From the NCBI GenBank assembly GCA_029204225.1, contig CM055106.1, positions 8,978,274 to 9,042,273 of the forward strand: a stretch of 64,000 nucleotides of DNA. Direction: 5' to 3'. This DNA comes from Diphasiastrum complanatum. Its lineage: Eukaryota; Streptophyta; Lycopodiopsida; Lycopodiales; Lycopodiaceae. The stretch's first letter is position 1; each line of letters starts with the position of its first letter. Below the pieces are notes generated by a model. The model did not search any database, had not been told where the DNA came from, and saw only the letters and a program-made list of their open reading frames with translations. Of the stretch, positions 12,292 through 25,225 are shown piece after piece. The translations under genes were made by a program, and so were the position numbers.

Positions 12292-14430
12292 CCCCCTCTT
12301 AATCTGGATCCGTGAATGCCTTGATCTCAGACTAAGCAATGCGTAAAATTTGTTGTGTGCATTAGTGATCAATTCCTTGGTAAATACATCTACAATAATG
12401 TCCTGCATTCGACAGTACCTTAAACTTACCTCCCTATCAAGAATCTTGTTCGTGACATAGTGATATCGAATCTCAGTGTGCTTACTCCTAGAGCGAAATC
12501 TAGGGTTGGCCAATAAGTCAATGGCACTTTGATTATCACAGAATATGATTGTTGGGGTGTACTAATTCAAACTAATGTCTGACAGTAAATTTCTCAACCA
12601 AAATACTTCTTTAATAGATTGAGAAACAACAATGTACTGTGCTTCTATAGATGAAAGAGCAATAGAGGTTTGCTTATGACTGTTCCAAGATATAGGATCG
12701 TCGTTGAAGAATAATGTAAATCCAAATGTGGATTTACGAATATGATCCAGACAGAAGTGAGCTTCTTCCAGATCGGTCATGTCGAATTCGCCAAATAACA
12801 TCTATTTAGTATCCTTCACCAAACTTGTATTGTTGCTGAAAAGCAATGTGTCATTGACATACAAGGTGATAATAATGAAGGGTTGCTGCACTGACTTGAA
12901 GTAAACATTGCAGTCGGCAGTGTTGAAAGAATTGTCAGATGAGAAATGTCTTGATTGCTTCAAGCCATAAAGTGCCTTATGAAGTTTACAGACATGATGT
13001 CTCATACCTTCGAGAACGTATTTAATTAGGTTGGAGCTTCTAGATGTCTTCTTTGATGACTCCATTCCACAATTCCTTGAATTCGGTGGAGATGTATTCT
13101 CCTCCTCCATCAGAACGTATAACTTTGATAGTTCTCTGGGTCTGATTTTTTGCAGATGCCTTGAACTTCTTGAAGAATATGAAAGTATCAAATTTATTCT
13201 TCAAAAACTAAGTAGCAGTTCTCCTAGAAAAGTCATCGATAAAAGTCAGAAAATAAAAAAAGCACTCCTTCGGAAGAAGTTTGCATTGGGCCACAAAGGT
13301 CACTATGTACAAGATCTAGCAAATTTCTAGAAGTATGAATAGAATTTGAAGTAAATGGACTTCTAGCATGCTTGCTGATAATACAACTTTTACATGGAGA
13401 ATCAAATTTGCTAATAGAGGGAAGATCTTGCACTAAGTTCTGATTTGACATTTCCTAATGCTCTTGAAATTTAAATGGCCTAGTCTGAAATGCCACAACA
13501 AATGATTTGGTTTAGAAGTAAAAATAACAGCTTGACTACTTGTAGAATAATAGTGACTTAATTTGTAAAGGTAGCCACATCTTCTACCATAAGCTAGGAC
13601 TTTTCTAGACTTGTCAAGAATAGTGCAGCCCTCTGTATCGAATTCGACCTCTGTCAAGAATAGTGCAGCCCTCTGTATCGAATTCGACCCTACGACCAGA
13701 ATCAGTGATTATGCTTATAGAAAGCAAATTCTTGGTAAAGTTCGGAATATAAAGAACATTGGACAACAACTTAACATCACCTCTCTGAAATTCAACTATG
13801 ATTGTTCCTTCACCTTCAGTGGAGTGAGTTGTATTGTCTCCAAGTTGCACAACTCTAGGATGGGTGAAAGGCTTGTAGTTTTGGAACCAGTCTCGACGAT
13901 GGATCATGTGCTGAGTTGCTCTAGAGTCCAGGTACCAGGAATCAATATCCTGAAAATTTGTGACCCTGGTCATAAACGCAACTTCATCTTCCTCTTCATG
14001 CTGGATTGAGTGACTGGTTGAGGCAACATTTGCTTGTTGTTGAAACTGCTTTTTCTTTTTATTGTTGTACTTCAGTGTTCTATAGTCCTTGATGAGATGA
14101 CCAGTCCTCTTACAGTATTTTCAAAAGAGTTTCTAAATTGGCTAGGATAATGAAGGAAAATTTGAATTCGACCCTGAGCCAGAATTCGACCCTAAGTTAA
14201 AATTCGCCGTGAGCCAAAATTCGACCTAGACTGCATGTTGCTCTTTTTGCCTGAATAATCAGATTTTGTGGATTTCTTTGACTTAAACTTCTGATTTTCC
14301 TTTGTGTATAGAGCCTAAGGATCCGATCCTGATCATGAGAAGGTTGCATTTTTTCTGATCTCCTCTTGTACTCTTGATAGAGTAAGTTGTTCCTGGGCCA
14401 AAATAGCCATGACCCATGTTTCATAGGCAT
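12292..14430 (-). pseudogene. Ty1/copia gag-pol relic
   Basis: Reading the minus strand from 14430 down: a Gag tail with a ruined zinc knuckle near 14130 (first Cys codon now TGA, last Cys now Tyr); a protease at 13973-13614 with YLDSRATQHM where DSGAT is expected (Gly to Arg); pre-integrase LWHFRLGHLNFKSI near 13570; integrase start CKSCIISKHARSPF and HSDLCGPM near 13380; then a jump to RT with LHKALYGLKQSR and YVND in place of catalytic YVDD near 12850; and RNase H with ISWNSHKQTSIALSSIEAQY and FCDNQSAIDLLANPRF near 12680-12500. Most of the integrase core and the front of RT are missing. It ends at GAGGGGG (12300-12292), a short polypurine tract. Clearly inactive. Confidence 0.9.
13612..13691. 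repeat. 40-bp tandem duplication in copia protease region
   Basis: TGTCAAGAATAGTGCAGCCC and the following GAATTCGACC occur twice, at 13612-13651 and 13652-13691. Forty is not a multiple of three, so the duplication alone shifts the reading frame between the protease and pre-integrase segments. Confidence 0.9.
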
Positions 14431-14880
14431 CAGGGAGACTCGATAAAAGAGTCATCACTGCATATGAATTTTCAATGTTCGATTCCAATCATCTGCTCCA
14501 TAATTTTTTGAATGTATGGATGTGGCTGGAAATATGTCTACATCAAACATCCTAAAAGTGAAGAATTTCTTTCTTAGATGGAGTTTAGAAGTGACATCTC
14601 TGATGTCATAGAGTGTAGCTAGAATGTTCTCTGATATCCAAAGTGACTAAGACAAAAGCCTTGTCATCTTGTTACCTCCATTTGGTGATGCTAGCTACAT
14701 TAGCCTCTGGCTTGATTTCGGTACCATCAACTATGTCCCATAGTTCCTTGGCCAGTAGAACGACTCTCATCTTGAACTTCCAGAGATGGTAGTTCTCTCC
14801 ATCGAGCTTGTCAATTAGAAAGGAGTCTTGGTAGAAACAAGATTTTATCTACAATTAAAATGCAGATTACTGAGCCACTC

Positions 14881-15304
14881 GCTCTGATACCATGTGGAAA
14901 ATCGATGGAAACCGTGGTGAGCAACGGAAGTGGTGCAAGTTGTGATGGATCGAAAGTGCAGTAGTTACCAACAAGAGAGTTCAAGATGAATAATAAACTA
15001 CAATGTGCAAATAGGGAACAATGAACTCAGATTGATATCAGAAATATAAGTTCAATGCATGAAGCTGAGCACAAAACTGTAGGCGCTCAAAACAGACTTC
15101 TGTTGAGTTTGTTGATAATTACTTCCTAACCAAAAATGACTACTATGAACTAAGTAATGCTTGCAGAATGATAACCTGATCAGAACACTGACTATAGTAG
15201 ATCTTCCTTGATGATTGGAAGTCAGATGATTAGTACATTGGAAGCTTACATTGACCTACTTAATTAACTACATTTGTCCTGTAGTAGGTAGCTGCCATTT
15301 TATA
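14881..15304 (-). mobile_element. Primer site and inner part of a 5' LTR (copia)
   Basis: On the minus strand, TGGTATCAGAGC (14892-14881) is a perfect initiator-Met primer site, immediately preceded by an LTR end TTTTCCACA at 14893. A TATA-like TATAAAAT lies at 15304-15297, about 400 bases upstream. It stands in the right place and orientation to be the 5' LTR of the copia relic below it. The outer LTR edge is not resolved. Confidence 0.65.
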
Positions 15305-16243
15305 GTGAATGTCTGTATAGAGATAGGCAAACTGTCAACATCGCAACGTGGGTCGGATTTTCGAGTTGATAGTACAAATAGTCAAAATTTTACAAAGGGT
15401 CAGAATTTATACACACAATTGAAAAAATATACATAGGCTCGGATTTTCCAAGGTCGAAAAAATCAGACCCAGTTTGATCCGATCCAAGGTCGAAAAAATT
15501 CTTCATTGATGGGACTGACATTGGGTCAGAAAAATTCGATCCTAAACTTTTTGGGTCTTCAAGCAGAAAATCGAGCCTCCTCTGTTTTGTAATTTTTTTT
15601 TTTTCCGAATAAGTATAAACATATTTTTTAGGATTCTCATTACCTAATGGAATTGGGCTTGGGCATGAAATTCCAACATCACCATGGATCTAGATCTCCA
15701 TCATTAGCAAGCATACATGAAGACATCACAAATTAAGCATCATCATTTGAGTTTTGAACATCCAAACCATCTTCATCATGAGTAAGATTACCTTGCTTGT
15801 CACCTTTATTTCTACACATAGAATGTAGAAATCTTGATCAACCCCTCAATCTAATGACTCTTGCCACTTCCTAAGATTGAAACACACTCAAATGAAGCTC
15901 AATAAACTCACAATCTAGAGATCCAATCAATATTAGGGTTTTGACAAAATCACAAAAAATTGATTATTTCAAATTCTACATGCAATTGACTAAAACTTGA
16001 TAGACAATCTTGTAGCCTCAAGTAAGACCTATCTAATGCATCCAAAATCGGCTATTTCTAGTAAGTGTGGTGTGAAATAGAAATTCATCAATTTCTTTAA
16101 CCTAAATTGAGTTTTGATCTACAAAAGATCCATATGCAAGAAACTCGATTTTTGGATAGAAATCAATGTGGCATGCTCTAGCATTGATATCTTCACCAAA
16201 TCCTTGGTAGATGTACTTGATCCTTTCTCAACCTGCAACACAA
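15305..16243. other. No gene seen
   Basis: AT-rich DNA with several GGTCGAAAAAAT/GGGTCAG words around 15440-15530, some probably within the upper part of the LTR. No open frame with a recognisable domain. Confidence 0.4.
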
Positions 16244-16866
<623 letters not shown>

Positions 16867-17040
16867 CATTCCAAAAGTGTTTATTCAAATGCTTTTAGAC
16901 TAGTATAATTTTGAAAAGTCAAACCTAAGTCTAATATGAAAATTGGCCTCAATTGCCAAATATACAAATATGACCAAAATAGCAAAACTAGTTGAAATCT
17001 TTCACAATCTTCCCATTTTTTTCTATTTTTTTTTCTCGAT

Positions 17041-17645
17041 TTTTGTAATATTGGTTCTGTGTGCGGACTATTGGATCCCTTTTGGCTTGCATATTGCATC
17101 TCGCACATAAGCGATATTTGTTCCCAACTTTCGATATTGGATCTGTGCACGACTTTCATTTTTTATTTTCGCCCTCTCTGTCTATTGTCGCATACCGATA
17201 TATGACAAAACAATGAAATTTTTTTTGCCTCGGAATTCGATTTTTATGTTTATCGCTCATTGGCCAGCCAATCGCATAGTGTCACATGGCATTGACCATT
17301 GACTCACACATCCAAATCAATCCAACGAATGATATTTTGACATGTGGCATCTATCTCACACATGTGGGTGAAGCCAACGAATAGGACTTTTCTATGTGTC
17401 TATTGTCGTTTGACTCACACGTGCGGTTAGTACGGATGAATAGAAATATGCCACGTCTCCCGGGGCGTCGCACATCTTCGCGTTATTAGTTTTGTGTACG
17501 GCCTGTTCAATCCTTTTTGGCTTGCATACTCCATCTCCCACAAAAGTGATATTTGCTCCCATCCGATATTAGTTCTATGCGCGAGTTTCATTTTTTATTT
17601 TTGCCCTCTCTTTCTATCGTCGCACAGAAGCGATATCACCTTTTA
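17041..17645. repeat. Direct repeat pair, about 165 bp each
   Basis: 17041-17205 and 17483-17645 share in order TTGGCTTGCATA, GCGATATTTG or GTGATATTTG, TTTCATTTTTTATTTT and GCCCTCTCT, with perhaps 80% identity. They are separated by about 280 bp containing repeated CACACATG/CACACGTG words. Confidence 0.75.
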
Positions 17646-17648
17646 TTA

Positions 17649-18344
17649 ATGGCTTCGTCATTCTATTCTGATAAGGAAATTTTACTCTTAGAATTGTTAG
17701 ATGAGTTCGAAATTGAAGAAAACAGGGATATTTCAAGTCCTTGCTTAGTCCATACCTCAATGTCTTCCAGACTGCTCATAGGTTTTCTATGAGCATTATC
17801 TCACATTCAAGGATCTTACGACTATTCTAGTTGTTTCGTTTGATGCCTTATCATTTATGCATTTTAGTGACCTTGTCTGTTCTCCCCCTTCCCATAAACA
17901 ACGGCTTGATAGAATGTACAAACTTTTTGCACAGTTTAAAGATGCCACACAATGTACAATTTTCAAGAGGAAGTGTAGATTCATAGAGTATCAGACTGGG
18001 TTCATATTTTATTTGATCCTTATGATTTCTGATGTTGAGAGACATATCCTAAATGTCTTGCACCGTCTAGCTCAGCACAAGAAGAACCCCGCGTAGAAAC
18101 CACCCCTACATTCATCGACACACCAGAGGCTGGGAATGAATATATGAATGTAGATCCTTTAACTTTTAGGGAAGCATACATCGCTTCTAGTTCATCTAAT
18201 GTAGAAGAGACTTTCAGAGTAGATAATAAATTCTTTTTTGATATTCCTAAATATTATATAAGTGATTATGTATATATTACAACAACAGATTTGTGCAATT
18301 TTTTTGATTACAAAGAAGATTATGTACTGTGTGTAGAGGTCTAA
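17649..18344 (+). other. Unrecognised decayed coding-like stretch
   Basis: Three consecutive open pieces on the plus strand (ending at 17792, 18096 and 18344) have coding-like composition: an acidic piece starting MASSFYSDKEILLLELLDEF, a basic piece containing DRMYKLFAQFKDA, and a Tyr/Phe-rich piece with VDPLTFREAYIASSSS. They are in different frames, as expected of a pseudogene. I cannot name a family; a retroelement or endogenous pararetrovirus-type fragment is possible but unsupported. Confidence 0.3.
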
Positions 18345-20113
18345 GGCATTGAATTTTTTTTTGTTAGAAAAATTCACTTTACACTTATTTACATTGGACT
18401 TGAAAAAACTAGTTCTACATTTGATACATGTGAAATGACCAATTCCTTGAAAACTTTGTTCATGCTATCTTCTCTTCCAATTCACCTCCAAATTTTCAAG
18501 AAGAAGAAGATTTATGCCACCCAACAAAATCTTCATAACCTTACCAAATTTTAATAGATTAAGTGAAAATTGAATTAGATTGAAGGTGAGACATAGCTCT
18601 ATTGATCGATACTCATATCTCACAAATTCGACCAAACCTACAGCCAAAATTAGATAAGAAAATTGCAGCTAACTAAATTGGAATAGTTTCATTGATAGAG
18701 GCATAACTTTCAAATAATACCTCCAAATCTTTCAAGAAAAATCAATACCTCCCAAAAGCTATGATCAAGTATTTATTCAAAATACAAACATTAATAGTTT
18801 AAAATTAGAGCAAAGCAATCTCGAAAGTATTCACTAAAATGTTCTACCAAGATTTCAAGAAAATCATCAAATTTGACGTGGAATAGATCTAAGTATCTAC
18901 TACAAAAAATGTTAGATGCAATTAATGCATTCTAATATTTAATCCATTCATAAGCAACAAATTTGCATAGTCAAACAAAAAACCAAGACAAAAGTCAAAA
19001 AATTAAGAAACTAGACATTGTAAAAAGCTTCATCAAATTGGACAAAAGTAGATAGAAGCTCCAATAAATGAACATTCATTACATTAGGGCCTTAAGCTAG
19101 AGCATGATCAAGCTTTTATGTGAATATAGATGCATAAACCACCAAATGGCAATAACCATAGATGATCTCAATAAGCGAAGTTCCCAAATCTCATAAGTTC
19201 CCAAATCTCATAAGAGAAAGTTCCAGTTTAACTATCTTGGATTAAATTGGGCTCCATGGCTATATTTAAAAATTATTACCATTTGGAGACTCAAAAAATA
19301 TTTAGTGATTTACCCCTAGAATGCTAAAAAACTTCTAAGAATGTCCTATGCACAAGCGATTCCCTTTCAACATCTGAACTTTGGTAAATCTAATCATACC
19401 ACAGAAATGAGCATGTCTTCCAGGTTGAAAAGAAATGCCAAACAAGCAAAGCTTAAACATACTCCTCATAAATACACACATAATTTCTCACATTCCACAG
19501 TCGATATCATTTGGTATGGATGGTTGTTCTTTTCAGCTGAAATGTTTTATCTGCTTACCTTACTCTATAAGCAGCAAATATAAGTGTGCTCCTGCATAAA
19601 ATTTTCAACTTTTTTGATACTTCTCACACAGTATGCTTTCACCTTAATTACACCCTGATGCTAAATACCTCGGCAATACACACAACTATCCTCATCCTGT
19701 TTACGGAAATGGTGTCAAAACAACATTCAGGAAACAGAATAGACACACATCAGGCGTTTGCAAACTCTCAAATCTCATGCTGCAGCAATGTAGGATTCTA
19801 AGAAAAGAATAGGAACTGCCAAACATGCAGTTAGCAAACCACTAGAATGATGTTCCCCCGGGGGCCTATTTAACAAGACTCGTCTAGCATCAGATACAAG
19901 TATAAGATCTCAGTTGAAGCCAATCTTCCAGCTTTTCGTTAAATACATGTGCCCCTCTAAGCATATTGCAGGCTCCAACAAGGGCTGAGGTAATTCCAGT
20001 TATCATTTACTGGAATCTTGTCTTCCAATAAAAGTGAGCCTCATGGTTTGGCAGTCCTCTTAAGAAGCAGTTATGACAAAAAGAGATAGTGTTGCTCGGC
20101 AAAAAGATGGACT
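18345..20113. other. Intergenic, no gene seen
   Basis: AT-rich DNA. The only structure noted is a 17-bp tandem repeat at about 19184-19217 (AAGTTCCCAAATCTCAT twice). The right end presumably contains the 3' untranslated region of the RING-H2 gene transcribed leftward. Confidence 0.5.
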
Positions 20114-21172
20114 TCAAGCATTACCAGAGCTCTCTGAAGAGGGATTTCTGTCTCCTCCTACCGCCTCATACCTGCTGATCAGCTCCGTAAGTATGGAACA
20201 GCTCTCTGCATGCTGCAGTCTGCTGCCACTCTGCGTGCTATCCGGTGCTGGTGCTTGCAATAAAGGATATGCCTCCCTTTTCACACCCAGGGCTTTCCTT
20301 AACGATCTCCCTGACCCCCCAAAAGAATAAGATCTCCTCAAACAACTGGGATCAGGAGCCAATTTTACCACCATAGATGGATTCTTAACAGAAGATAATG
20401 AGAATTTTTCTGTTCTCTCTAGATCTTGTGCTACTTTCCTGAAAGATTGCGAGTTCCTTGAAAGGACTTGGGCTGTCTCTCTCTCGCCCACTCTCCCTGC
20501 TGTCCTGTTTGCATCCCCGAGGCTACCATCAGCTTCATTATTCTCTTCAAAATCCTCGTCTATGCTGATACGCACTTCAACTCGTTCATCCCTTGATGGA
20601 TTCTCTTCTAAAGGTCTCACTGATTCTGAAAACGCTTCTTCTTCTGTAAGAATGATATCCAATGAGCGGAGCTCCTCCGGCATTGAAACAAGGCTTCGCC
20701 TGCACAAAGGACAGGTTGTATGGGAGAAGAGCCACATATCAATGCAGTCAGGATGGAAAGAATGGCCGCATTTTGGTAACATCCGAATATTTTCATTGTC
20801 TTGAAACTCTGTCAGACATACAGCACACTCAATTGCATCTTTGTCTCGCTTCAACCCTTTCACCACAAAGTAGCTCACGACTGGAAAAGAATTAAGAATG
20901 CTTTTGTCAAGGCCACCCTGAGATGACCCATCATCCTGCCTCCTGATTTCTGAATTTATCTGTTCAGATGCGTCCAGTTCTGCCTCAGACGAAGCACACT
21001 TCTTCATGTAAATTGAGAAAAATCCCATGAGAATGAAGGTGCCCATACATACCAAAATCACTACGGCCACGTTCGGATTAGAGTAATAAGCATTTGATTG
21101 AACTAAAGGCATTCGAGAACGACTCAAGGCAGTGGACACAGATGGCCGCAAGTCATCCATTCGATTATTCAT
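20114..21172 (-). CDS. RING-H2 finger protein, ATL family E3 ubiquitin ligase
   Basis: An intact, intronless 352-residue frame. A short N-terminus is followed by one hydrophobic segment (residues about 34-55) expected to cross a membrane, then the ATL hallmark GLD at 87-89 (GLDKSILNSFPVVSY). Next comes a complete RING-H2 finger: C116, C119, C135, H137, H140, C143, C154, C157, with the canonical spacing C-X2-C-X15-C-X-H-X2-H-X2-C-X10-C-X2-C and W147 and P155 in their usual places. The tail is acidic then Ser/Arg-rich (RSYSFGGSGRSL near 285), typical of ATL proteins. The family transfers ubiquitin from E2 enzymes to targets at membranes, often in defence or nutrient signalling; the substrate here is unknown. 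Single-exon structure is normal for ATLs. The start chosen is the first Met of the frame, leaving a short lumenal/extracellular end before the membrane segment. Confidence 0.93.
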   Translation of the reverse strand: MNNRMDDLRPSVSTALSRSRMPLVQSNAYYSNPNVAVVILVCMGTFILMGFFSIYMKKCASSEAELDASEQINSEIRRQDDGSSQGGLDKSILNSFPVVSYFVVKGLKRDKDAIECAVCLTEFQDNENIRMLPKCGHSFHPDCIDMWLFSHTTCPLCRRSLVSMPEELRSLDIILTEEEAFSESVRPLEENPSRDERVEVRISIDEDFEENNEADGSLGDANRTAGRVGERETAQVLSRNSQSFRKVAQDLERTEKFSLSSVKNPSMVVKLAPDPSCLRRSYSFGGSGRSLRKALGVKREAYPLLQAPAPDSTQSGSRLQHAESCSILTELISRYEAVGGDRNPSSESSGNA

Positions 21173-21585
21173 GTTGAATCTAGAAGAACCCCACAGCTTG
21201 GAATTGTATTTGCAAAACCTTCAACTGTCTTCTATTTTTATATGAACTAATACCAGAAACTAGGCAAGCATCATGGATGTCTCTGTATTCGAGCAATCCA
21301 CACCATACCAGTATACTGAGAGCACAAATTATTTGAAAATTAACATATACCAACTGAGCAATAGCACGAAAAACTAAACTAATTACTGATCACCAGCCAA
21401 GAAATATGCCACAAAAATCAGTGGCAATTGAACATAACTAGAGCGGTTATAAGGTGAAGATGCAGATACCAACGCTAAGCAGATAAATTATTAAAAGCGA
21501 AGCTTAAAGAATGGCATTCCTCTGCCATCCATGATGTTATGCATAACTCTCCTCCCTCCAACAAAAAGAGCTGCCTCCTCTCTGA

Positions 21586-21588
<3 letters not shown>

Positions 21589-21618
<30 letters not shown>
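21589..21618. repeat. CT/GA microsatellite upstream of the RING-H2 gene
   Basis: About 15 CT units on the plus strand, hence GA on the strand of the RING-H2 gene, roughly 420 bases upstream of its start codon. It lies in the promoter or 5' leader region; GA-rich tracts are common near plant transcription starts, but no function is shown. Confidence 0.9.
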
Positions 21619-21620
<2 letters not shown>

Positions 21621-21699
21621 CTCTCGCCTGTGCGTTGGGCTTTACTGCCACGATATGTTTGATACCTTGACCACTTGGGCTTTCGCCACGTGGCAATCC

Positions 21700-23439
21700 G
21701 ATCACATGAAAAGCGTGGTAAGATCTGAACACTCATAGGGAGAAATCCAACGGTGACAGTTTGGCTGGCTGTAGACGAAGGAGGAGTCGGTGGCCAATAC
21801 AGGGATGGTAAGCCACGTGGGTGATACTCCACATGGCATTTTTATTTCCATTTATACGCCCCCTTCAATTGCCTTTTCACCTAGGCCCTCAATAAGGTGA
21901 CACACACCCACCCATTGGCCCTTCACGGACGCCTCAAGATGTTTCTAACAACTTCCCGCCTCTCTTCTTGGACCCACAACCTTCCATTTTTCCTTCCTTT
22001 TACATCCCTAACAACTTAAATTGACAAGCTACCTGAGGCGATGCATCAGAAGGGTGTTGGAGGGACAACCCTTAGAATCTTGGAGCCAAAAAAACCTTCT
22101 AGACAAGGTCAATAGTGGCATGTATGGGCAAGTGACATCCATATGGAGGCCCTCACCTAGCCCTCATGATAACAACATACACAGGCCGCTGCATAGCACT
22201 TGTAGTTCTCTTGGCTTGGCCTTCTATTCATATATGTTGCTGAGCATACCCACGATAGTTCAGTCATTTTTTTCTTCTTTGTCAAATGCATCAATATGAA
22301 GCTTTTGTGGATGAGCGGGAGAGTTCTCTAATGCATCAATTGCACATGCCTTTGCGAAGAAAGGATAAGGGGAACTTTGGTTAACAACATCTATTGACAT
22401 CTACCACCCAACATGCAGTTCAACAAAAAATGTGCATATGGCCAACGCTTTTTATGCCACCCTATGTTGCAAGCGTCCCTTCTTGGATTATGGAAGTTTC
22501 ATAAAGTTGGCATTGGAGAGGACTTCACATAAGATTGCTTGGGTGTTTTTTTTTCAACTATTTTTATATATTTATTCTAGCCTTTGGAATTTATCATCAT
22601 TGTTTTTTTAAATGGTTACTTTTACTATTAACTTCATACACACGTCCAGTACAAAAATAAATAAATATCTTGACTGTTGAACAAGTTCAACAAAGAAGAA
22701 ACCTTAGCTTTAAGAAAAACAAGACCAAATTAGCTCCTTGCACACAAGAGAATTTTCTTTGATTACGTCTAATCCGTATTTATCCATAGCATCAAAACTC
22801 ATATTGTATCCCAGATTGAACAAATAATAGCATTTTTGAAAGTTGTTTCGTGGAGGAGGTTGTATCCAGGAGTGATGATTTTGAATTTGACATGGAACCT
22901 TTTTTTTTTAACTCAACAAAACTGTTGTCAAGAAGAAGAGGGTTTCATCCACCTTCTCATAAGTCGTACGTAGCAAGGGGAGTAGGGCTCGATCCTAGGA
23001 TCTGTAGACCAATGTTTAGTGACTACTATGATGGTAATACTAACAGAGTAATCCATTGGTTATTTGTTCAGGGTATTTTGGAAAATTATGAGATATAGAT
23101 TTGGATTTCTTAAATACGAGACAATTGGATTGGGATTCATATTATTCCTTCCAGGGTGGAACTAGGTTCTGAAGGACTGAATATAGTTATATGAAAGTAT
23201 ACTTCCATAATGTTGTGAATATGGCTCGAATTTGTTGATGTTTTCAATGAAGGAATGACTGAATTCGTGGAATTTAGACTTTCCTAGACCCAAATGATTA
23301 TCTCTATTTGATAGTTGGTTGTTGAGAGTTAATACTTCTATCACTCAAAATAATTTATTTTATGGTTTTGGAGAAAGTCCAGTTTGTAATAGTATTGGAT
23401 AGTCATTACTGACTTGTTTTGCTTTTTAGTATCTTATGC
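21700..23439. other. No gene seen
   Basis: Upstream flank of the RING-H2 gene, then unassigned DNA. Short open frames at 22021-22299 and 22850-23098 lack any family signature. Confidence 0.4.
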
Positions 23440-24714
23440 ATTGTCTCCTGAAGATCTTTTTTAACGGAACTTGTGAATTCCTTTAAAAGGGGGAGATGAA
23501 GAGGTAAGAATAAGACTTTCATGGGATCAACTAGTTGCATACTTTTGAGGAATCCAGTATGTGCGCAAAGGTTGAACTATCCAAGTGAAATAGAGGAACT
23601 CTCTAGGGATTGTTTTGAATAATCTGGAACTAGAGGAGTTTTGGGGTAATGAGTTGTGAGATATTCATGAATATGGATAGTAATGGTAAAGATTAAATTT
23701 AGGTTCCATTGATCGGTTTTGCCAAGTGCCTTTTCGTTATGGATTGGATCGGGTGGGAATATAGCTTTAATCTTAACCTTATATCCAAAGATGTTTGTAT
23801 AAGTTAACCTAATCTTGGTTGAATACTAAGATCTGATGTAGGTTGATTGGGTTGAAGGAATTTTGTTAGTAAGAGTATGAAGGTTGGAAACCTTTTGATT
23901 GTGAAATTATTTACTTTGGAGTTTTCCCATATATGGTATTTACTCAAGAGAAATAGAATTCTTTTGTAGCTGAGTTACAAGTTTCTCAATGAGATATGAA
24001 AGTAACATATGCAGATTTTGGAGGAATCTGCCAGATAAGGACATATGTGTATGTGCTAGGTCATAGTGAGATTATTCTCATATGTGCACGATTAATCTTG
24101 TATGGATCTACTATGTATTCCTGGTTACTAGAATTATTTGGTGCACTTAACCTAGTCGTTGAACATAGACATAAGATCAAGTATTGTGTTGGACAATTAC
24201 TTGCAGAGTTAACGAATCTTGTTCTGAAAGATTTATTGGTTAACTTAAAAGTGATTTGGATAAGGATCTAAATATGGTGTTGTACTAGTATAATTAAGAT
24301 CTGTACCTGGACATTTAAGATTTCTAAATCATTGGCAATTAACTTGAGTAGTTGGTTTACTCCTATGGAAGTTAATTGGTAAAATGGATAGTGTGAAGAA
24401 AATATACCAGAAACTATTTGTTTTGTGTGTATTGCTTGTAAGACACATGGTTTATGAGTCATTGGATTTATCACGAAACAATTGTGTACATAGGATATAC
24501 GGAATTCTTGGGTGAGTATTTCTCAGTTGAGAAATAAACTCAATTCATTAGTGATTGTATCCTAGAGTGCTCAATTGGATACCGAATCATAATAATTCCA
24601 AGAATGGTAAACTGAATTTTTGGAATTCAGTTGAGTTTGGTTGAAAATACACTCCATTGTTCCTTAATGACTATGGGAATAGATTCCAGTGAATTATGAT
24701 TGACGAATCATAAG
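23440..24714. repeat. Diverged member of a local repeat family
   Basis: This stretch is collinear with 28.4-29.5 kb and with 29.5-30.2 kb. Shared landmarks in order include AAAAGGGGGAGA, GTTACA..TCTC, TATGGTGTTGT (there TGTGGTGTTTT), GACATTTAA and TATTGCTTGTAAG followed by TATGAGTCATT. Identity is low, perhaps 60-65% by eye. AAAAGGGGGAGA resembles a polypurine tract, so the family probably derives from LTR-element 3' ends. It is cut at 24714 by the gypsy element, with related sequence resuming at 33205. Confidence 0.5.
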
Positions 24715-25212
24715 TGTCATGTCCATGACTGGTCTCGGGTAGCGTGTCCATGCTAGGGACCGGTAGACCGACCACCCGTAAGTTAATTGTGACTATAAGG
24801 GATTTGGGGCCCTTATGTGTACATGGTCATAAATAAAGGTTGTAGGCCTAAAACACTTGATGGTGGATTTGTATGGGTCTATCACTGAGTCATTGGGGAA
24901 CTAGATGACATGGCCCAGATAGGCTGCAGAGGTGTCCAGTGAGGTGTCATAGTGCACTACTAGTGGTGCATGGACCTTGGAGGGTATAAGTATACCTATT
25001 GAGCTCTCACTAGTGCATGCTTGATAGCATGACCGTTGGCATGATGGTGCTGGTGTGATGCCTCATTCCTCTCTGAGTGATTGATCCATAGCTTGGGGGC
25101 TAGATTCGTTCGATCTAGGTTTGGTAGGGTTGGTTTGTCCACCATCAGGTTCCCTTGTGTTGCTAAGTTATTGGCATGCTTAGAATAAGATCCTTGGATT
25201 GAGGACTTTATA
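24715..25212 (+). repeat. 5' LTR of the gypsy element
   Basis: Starts TGTCATGTCCATGACTGG and ends GAGGACTTTATA; it matches 32709-33204 along its whole length. The end is TA rather than the usual CA in both copies, so the odd terminus was already there when the element moved. Confidence 0.9.
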
Positions 25213-25213
25213 T

Positions 25214-25225
25214 TGGTATCAGAGC
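25214..25225 (+). promoter_or_regulatory. Primer binding site (initiator-Met tRNA)
   Basis: TGGTATCAGAGC, an exact 12-base match to the complement of the plant initiator-Met tRNA 3' end, one base after the LTR. It primes minus-strand DNA synthesis. Confidence 0.95.

Noticed and set aside
16185-16230. Plus-strand copia RNase H end (IDIFTKSLVDVL)
   Set aside because: Only this short phrase fits; flanking translation shows no further copia residues and a primer site on the opposite strand overlaps the area.
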